Of a DNA stretch of 64,000 nt, positions 59,240 through 64,000 are shown one piece after another. Every line of letters begins with the position of its first letter. Positions within the stretch are counted from its first letter, which is position 1. The stretch comes from Isoetes taiwanensis (lineage: Eukaryota; Streptophyta; Lycopodiopsida; Isoetales; Isoetaceae), in assembly GCA_021234155.1 (NCBI GenBank), contig JAJEKV010000060.1:3208451-3272450 (forward strand). Direction: 5' to 3'. A program made the translations under genes and the position numbers. The notes under the pieces were generated by a model. That model was not told where the DNA came from, searched no databases, and saw only the letters and a list, made by a program, of their open reading frames with translations.

Positions 59240-61760
59240 ATATAATTGTCGAGAATATATTTTTTGTTAGTCGACCGCCCACAACTCGCATGGGGGGGGG
59301 GGGGTGGGGGAGGGATCGTCAAAAAAAGAAAAAACAAATAATTTGGATGACACCATATTTGTCTTTGTCCAGCGGATTCAACATGGAGACATGGAGAAGC
59401 GGCAGGGAACAATCCAACTAGCCATTTTTCGATCTTCCTCTTCCAACCATGGCCTTCATCACCATGGGCTTCATCGCAGTCGCCAGAGTGGTGCCATGGC
59501 CATTTTGCTTATTGGAATTTGATGGAGGCAACAAATCTATGGATTTGTGCTTCCTTCTTGTACCATAGCGATAGTTACTCTGTGCAAAAAAGCAAAGGCC
59601 ACATACAAACTCATACCTATAATTCTCAGCATCTCCTGCAAGGCAAATCTATGGCTTCGTAAGATTGTAACTACAACCTACGGACCAAATTTATAGCTTC
59701 GTTGCTGGATTCTAGTTCTTCAGAAGCTTGCAAAAAGGAAGTCAATGTGGCAGGTAAAAGGGGGTCGAGCTTCTAAGGTTGATTGCTTGCTCTTTTATTG
59801 GTTCTTAATCATTTTATTGTGGAGGCGATGCTTCTGGAGGAGGTTGCTGTGCAGGGAGGTCCTTTCGAAGTTATTCATGTGTACATCCCAATGAAAAGAG
59901 CACAATAGAAGTTTCATCTGTAATGCATCTTTTTTATTCAGGCACAATATTATTATCCAAGCGCCATATTGCATCCATCAAAGACATTTTTCATGAAAAA
60001 CCTGATCTTCATTCTGATCAATGCAAACAAAACTCAAGATAGAAAGGTAAAATATCTTACCCTCTTCTTTTGTCCACTTCTAGAAAATGAGCACGAGTAG
60101 GCGTGATACGGCGCTAAGAAATAGAACATGAACGGGCATGTTTTAGGCTAATCCAGATAACTCCTTAGAAAAACAGCGAAGAATAGAACATGAACGAGTA
60201 ACTTTTAGGGTAATCCAAATAACTCCTTATAAAGAGCATCTATTGCACAATTAGAAGATTTGTTGCTAGATTCAGTGCCAAAATTTTCGGGCAGACTATG
60301 GAAAGACGTTTGAAGCAGGAGTATGCCATGCTTGAATGGAAGCATAATCCTTTTGAGAAGATATTTCATTTTCAAATGCCCAACCTGTTATCTAGCAAGT
60401 CTAATATCATTTACAAAATATGAGCAACTAAATACCAAAATTTTACTTTGCAAAAGCAATATATCATGCATACAAAAGCATTGAAATTAAGAAAAGAACA
60501 TCGATAATGGTAGTAAGATTCATCAAGACCGATCCCTTGCAATATTCAGGAAATAAAGCTACTCAATGACACATTCCAATGCGACCATTAACATGAGACC
60601 CTACAACTCTTTCATTATTATTTAGACTACCAATTTGTTAGAGGACTAGTTATATTTAATTCAAATCTCAGCTTAAAGTAAGATATATGCTTTTAAAGGT
60701 CCTCAAATCCCTGAATGATTATATTGTTTATATTGTTCAGGCTAGTATTTGAGAGTAAAGAACACGTGAAGATAGAAATATGGGACACCTTTCTAAATTT
60801 ACTCTAGGTTGAAATTGAGAATAGTGCAAGGCAGAGCCACGTACTATCCTCATCTCATATTCGCTGATGAGTACACCCCTACCATGTGGCTTTGTAATGT
60901 TCTCTTGAAGTAATTAAAGTCTAATTTTTGTCCCTGGGGGAGGGATACAAATGAAGAGGAATAATTGGTTTGTTCTCGTCTAGGTGCATGGAAGCTATGT
61001 TCTATTGCCTTGGCATGTCGTACGTCACATCTTATAGCACCTACAAACTATATTTTATGTTGTGACATGCCATTCCTGAATAAACACAAAATGCAACACT
61101 CGCTTCTGCAACAAAAGTTTACATGTTCTTTTTGCAAAGATCCAAACATGAACTGCCGTATGATAATCTTCCATCTCTATATGCACCTATGATCTACAGA
61201 TTGAAGCGCATTTGCAGCACGACTTATATAAAAGATTGAATTGGTTATGTGATGGTAGTACCAGCCTAGGCTTGCTAATGTCCATCTGGATGCCCTCCTT
61301 TGTTAGCACATTCTTTATCCGTCATTTGGATTATAATGCCAAAGACTTTACAGTGAGAATCAATATTAGTTTGCTTGGAGTATAGTGTGGGGCATGCTAA
61401 TTTAAAAGGCGTTTATCATTTGTTAATTGAAATTCTAGAACAAGTGTTAGTTACCTACCACCATGCCATAGAAAGATAACTTTTTCGTTCTTTTATGACC
61501 ACTATCAGATTCAAGAATCATACTTTAAGAATGCAAACATACACAATCAACAATTATCATTAAACATCAATATAACTTCTATACTTTATTTTAAGTACAT
61601 GAATAGATGACGCAAGAGAAATATTAGTAAGATCAATAACAAAATCACATTAGGGTATCTCAAAAGCTCAAAGAAACTTGGGATGTACCTTCAGAGTCCG
61701 GGCTCTTTGTAATGATTTGAATTTTGGAAAAGAGAAATGTTCCTGGTCTCCAGGGCCGCC
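59240..61760. other. Unassigned interval upstream of the PPR gene
   Basis: Contains a G-run (59293-59315) and a ~65-bp tandem duplication at 60117-60235 (shared 'aatagaacatgaacg' and 'taactcctta'). No gene recognised. Confidence 0.4.
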
Positions 61761-61765
61761 GCCGC

Positions 61766-61773
61766 TATAAATT
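61766..61773 (+). promoter_or_regulatory. Possible TATA box of the PPR gene
   Basis: TATAAATT about 140 bp before the ATG, just after a GCCGCCGCCGC stretch. Position is reasonable for an intronless gene; no other support. Confidence 0.3.
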
Positions 61774-61910
61774 GATTAAATTTGATGTTTAGAATTGGAG
61801 TTGGACTTGTGCCCTTTAAAATTTCCCTTCACGACCTCCCATTTCTTGTTCCAGTCTATGGCTTAGGTCTGTGAACCATATCCATATCCCGTTGCCGGCC
61901 ATCGGTATTG

Positions 61911-64000
61911 ATGGCAAGAAAAAATGTTTCCCAATTTCTGCATGATATTTTGCATAAGAGCCATGGCAAAGAGTTAATACAGGCACTGAGACAATACGAG
62001 GGACCACTTCCAACGCCTAAGGTTGTTGAAAAAACGTTGCAGAATATGAAGGCTGAAAGGTGTGATTCTGCATTGGTTTTCTTTAAGTGGGTTGGATCAA
62101 AACCTGGGTTTTCACCCAACACTTCTTCCTATAATTGTCTCATTCAGTTATTTGTCAAGGCCAGGAGATTTAAAGAAGCTGTTGAATGTTTTGATGAAAT
62201 GTCCAAACAAGCTTGCAATGCAGATTTTCATACTTATAAAACGTTATTCTGACCGCAAGTTGGGGCTCGCGTGGATCGGGCCAATAAAGATGTGGGTGAA
62301 ATGGAAAAGATAGGATGTGCTGATGTGATATCATACAGTCTAGTAATCCATGGATTCTGTAGAATAAATGAACTTCGAAAAGCTTGTCATTTGCTGGACT
62401 TGATGGTTGCACGAGGATATCAACCAGATGTTGTTACCTACACTTCTATCATGAATGGCTTTTCAAAAGCCAAAATGATGGATCAGGCTTATGCTCTTCT
62501 TAATGAGATGCATGCACGAGAATGCTCGCCAAATGTTGTCACCTACAGCTGTCTTGTAAATGGACTCTGCATAACCAGCAAGCTAGATGAGGCCCACAGT
62601 GTTGTTGAAGATATGATTACAAGGGGATGTCTTCCAGATGTTGTTACTTACAGTCGCCTTATAGATGGTCTTTGTAAAGCAAACAAGATGGATAAAGCAA
62701 CCGCTCTTTTTGAGGACATGATTACAAGGGGATGTCTTCCAGATGTTGTTACTTACAGTTGCCTTATAGATGGTCTTTGTAAAGCAAACAAGATGGATAA
62801 AACAACACTCTTTTTGAGGACATGATTACAAGGGGATGTCTTCCAAATGTTGTTACTTACAGTTGCCTTATAGATGGTCTTTGTAAAGCAAACAAGATGG
62901 ATAAAGCAACCGCTCTTTTTGAGGACATGATTACAAGGGGCTGCGTACCAAATGTTGTCACCCTCTGACTACCGCTTATAAGCGGACTCTGCCAAAGCCA
63001 ACAAACTAGATGAGGCGTTTAGTGTTGTTGAAGATATGATTACAAGGGGATGTCTTCCAGGTGTTGTTACTTACAGTTGCCTTATAGATGGTCTTTGTAA
63101 AGCAAGCAAGATGGATAAAGCAACCGCTCTTTTTGAGGACATGACTACAAGGGGCTGCGTACCAAATGTTGTCACATACAACACGCTTATAAACGGACTC
63201 TGCAAAGCCAACAAACTAGATAAGGCGTTTAGTGTTGTTCAAGATATGATTACAAGGGGATGCTTTCCAGATGTTGTCACTTACAATTCTCTTGTAGATG
63301 GTCTTTGTAAAGCAAGCAAGATGGATGAAGCAACCACTCTTTTTGAGGACATGACTACAAGGGGCTGCGTACCAAATGTTTTCACATACAACGCGCTTAT
63401 AAACGGACTCTGCAAAGCCAACAAACTAGATGAGGCATTTAGTGTTGTTCAAGATATGATTACAAGGGGATGCTTTCCAAATGTTGTCACTTACAATTCT
63501 CTTGTAGATGGTCTTTGTAAAGCAAGCAAGCTGGATGAAGCAACTGCTCTTTTTGAGGACATGATTACAAGGGCCTGCATACCCAATGTTGTCACCTACA
63601 GCTCGCTTATAAACGGACTCTGCAAAGCCAACAAACTAGATGAGGCGTTTAGTGTTGTTGAAGATATGATTACAAGGGGATGCCTTCCAGATGTTGTTAC
63701 TTACAGTTGCCTTATAGATGGTCTTTGTAAAGCAAGCAAGATGGATAAAAAGCAAGCTCTTTTTTGAGGACATGACTACAAGGGGGCTGCGTGCCAAATG
63801 TTTTCACATACTGGGGGCGCTTATAAACGGACTCTGCAAAGCCAACAAACTAGATGAGGCGTTTAGTGTTGTTCAAGATATGATTACAAGGGGATGCTTT
63901 CCAAATGTTGTCACTTACAATTCTCTTGTAGATGGTCTTTGTAAAGCAAGCAAGCTGGATGAAGCAACTGCTCTTTTTGAGGACATGATTACAAGGGGAT
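61911..64000 (+). CDS. P-class PPR protein, RFL-like repeats, runs off the window
   Basis: PPR proteins bind organellar RNA and act in processing, stability, splicing or translation in mitochondria or plastids. The ATG at 61911 opens MARKNVSQFLHDILHKSHGK, then TPKVVEKTLQNMKAERCDSA and ALVFFKWVGSKPGFSPN, the usual lead-in of P-class proteins. About nineteen 35-residue motifs follow (VVTYSCLIDGLCKANKMDKA, ALFEDMITRGCLPD). No E or DYW domain is reached before the window ends. No introns. The frame breaks near 62245, 62810, 62960-62995, 63765 and 63812; realigning the DNA repeats shows small insertions or deletions at each, mostly beside CG dinucleotides. Either it is a recent pseudogene or the sequence is faulty there. 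The basic N-terminus could be an organelle transit peptide. Motif wording (LCKANKLDEA, DMITRGC.P[DN]) resembles Rf-like PPR genes of seed plants. Confidence 0.93.
63036..64000 (+). repeat. 210-bp higher-order repeat in the PPR gene
   Basis: Pairs of PPR motifs repeat as a 70-residue dimer: one motif of LINGLCKANKLDEAFSVV type, one of LVDGLCKASKMDEATTLF type. Dimers start near 63125, 63335, 63545 and 63760 and are almost identical in DNA, including silent sites. This points to recent unequal crossing-over or gene conversion. Confidence 0.85.

Overview
The window looks like nuclear DNA of a land plant. It is intron-rich and packed with plant-type transposons (LINEs, tRNA-derived SINEs, Helitrons, a Ty3-type LTR element). 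Its recognisable genes are plant genes: a P-class pentatricopeptide-repeat (PPR) gene, exons of the plastid glycolate/glycerate transporter PLGG1, and exons of a SUA/RBM5-type splicing regulator. The species cannot be fixed from sequence alone; a large repeat-rich genome such as a fern's would fit, but that is a guess.

Layout. 1-3.15 kb: tandem array of about four degenerate copies of a promoter plus a small coiled-coil ORF. 5.88-8.44 kb: two ~600-bp direct repeats flanking a short minus-strand ORF. 8.76-12.59 kb: Helitron(s) read on the minus strand, with 1.3-1.5 kb homopyrimidine tracts (on +) as cargo. 13.3-16.0 kb: tandem repeats, foldback elements and a long inverted repeat. 16.26-20.8 kb: a decayed full-structure LINE on minus (ORF1, endonuclease, RT). 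20.8-21.65 kb: a stretch with inverted ends. 22.28-24.01 kb: a second minus LINE cut by a plus-strand Helitron end. 25.0-25.5 kb: an array of TTCTAGAA motifs that reads like clustered heat-shock elements. 28.6-29.6 kb: LINE 3' end on plus. 29.7-32.35 kb: an unidentified, possibly multi-exon minus-strand gene or relic. 32.5-34.7 kb: a third minus LINE. 34.8-36.9 kb: SINEs and a 5'-truncated LINE. 38.8-40.6 kb: a truncated LINE with a 17-bp target duplication and a (GA)n tail. 43.2-44.75 kb: PLGG1 exons. 45.1-57.9 kb: SUA-like exons split by an 11.8-kb minus-strand LTR element (45502-57311). 57.9-61.8 kb: unassigned. 61.9-64.0 kb: PPR gene running off the window end.

Main points. (1) Two unrelated gene fragments, PLGG1 and SUA, lie head-to-tail 370 bp apart with splice sites preserved, as expected for captured fragments or a chimera. 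(2) The LTR element sits exactly at a SUA exon/intron border, keeps PBS and PPT, but shows no gag-pol; its leader carries repeated nested hairpins. (3) Frame breaks in the PPR gene and differences between the two LTRs cluster at CG dinucleotides, so some 'pseudogene' features may be base-calling or assembly artefacts. (4) Only the PPR gene looks like an active gene; most other coding signal is transposon or relic.
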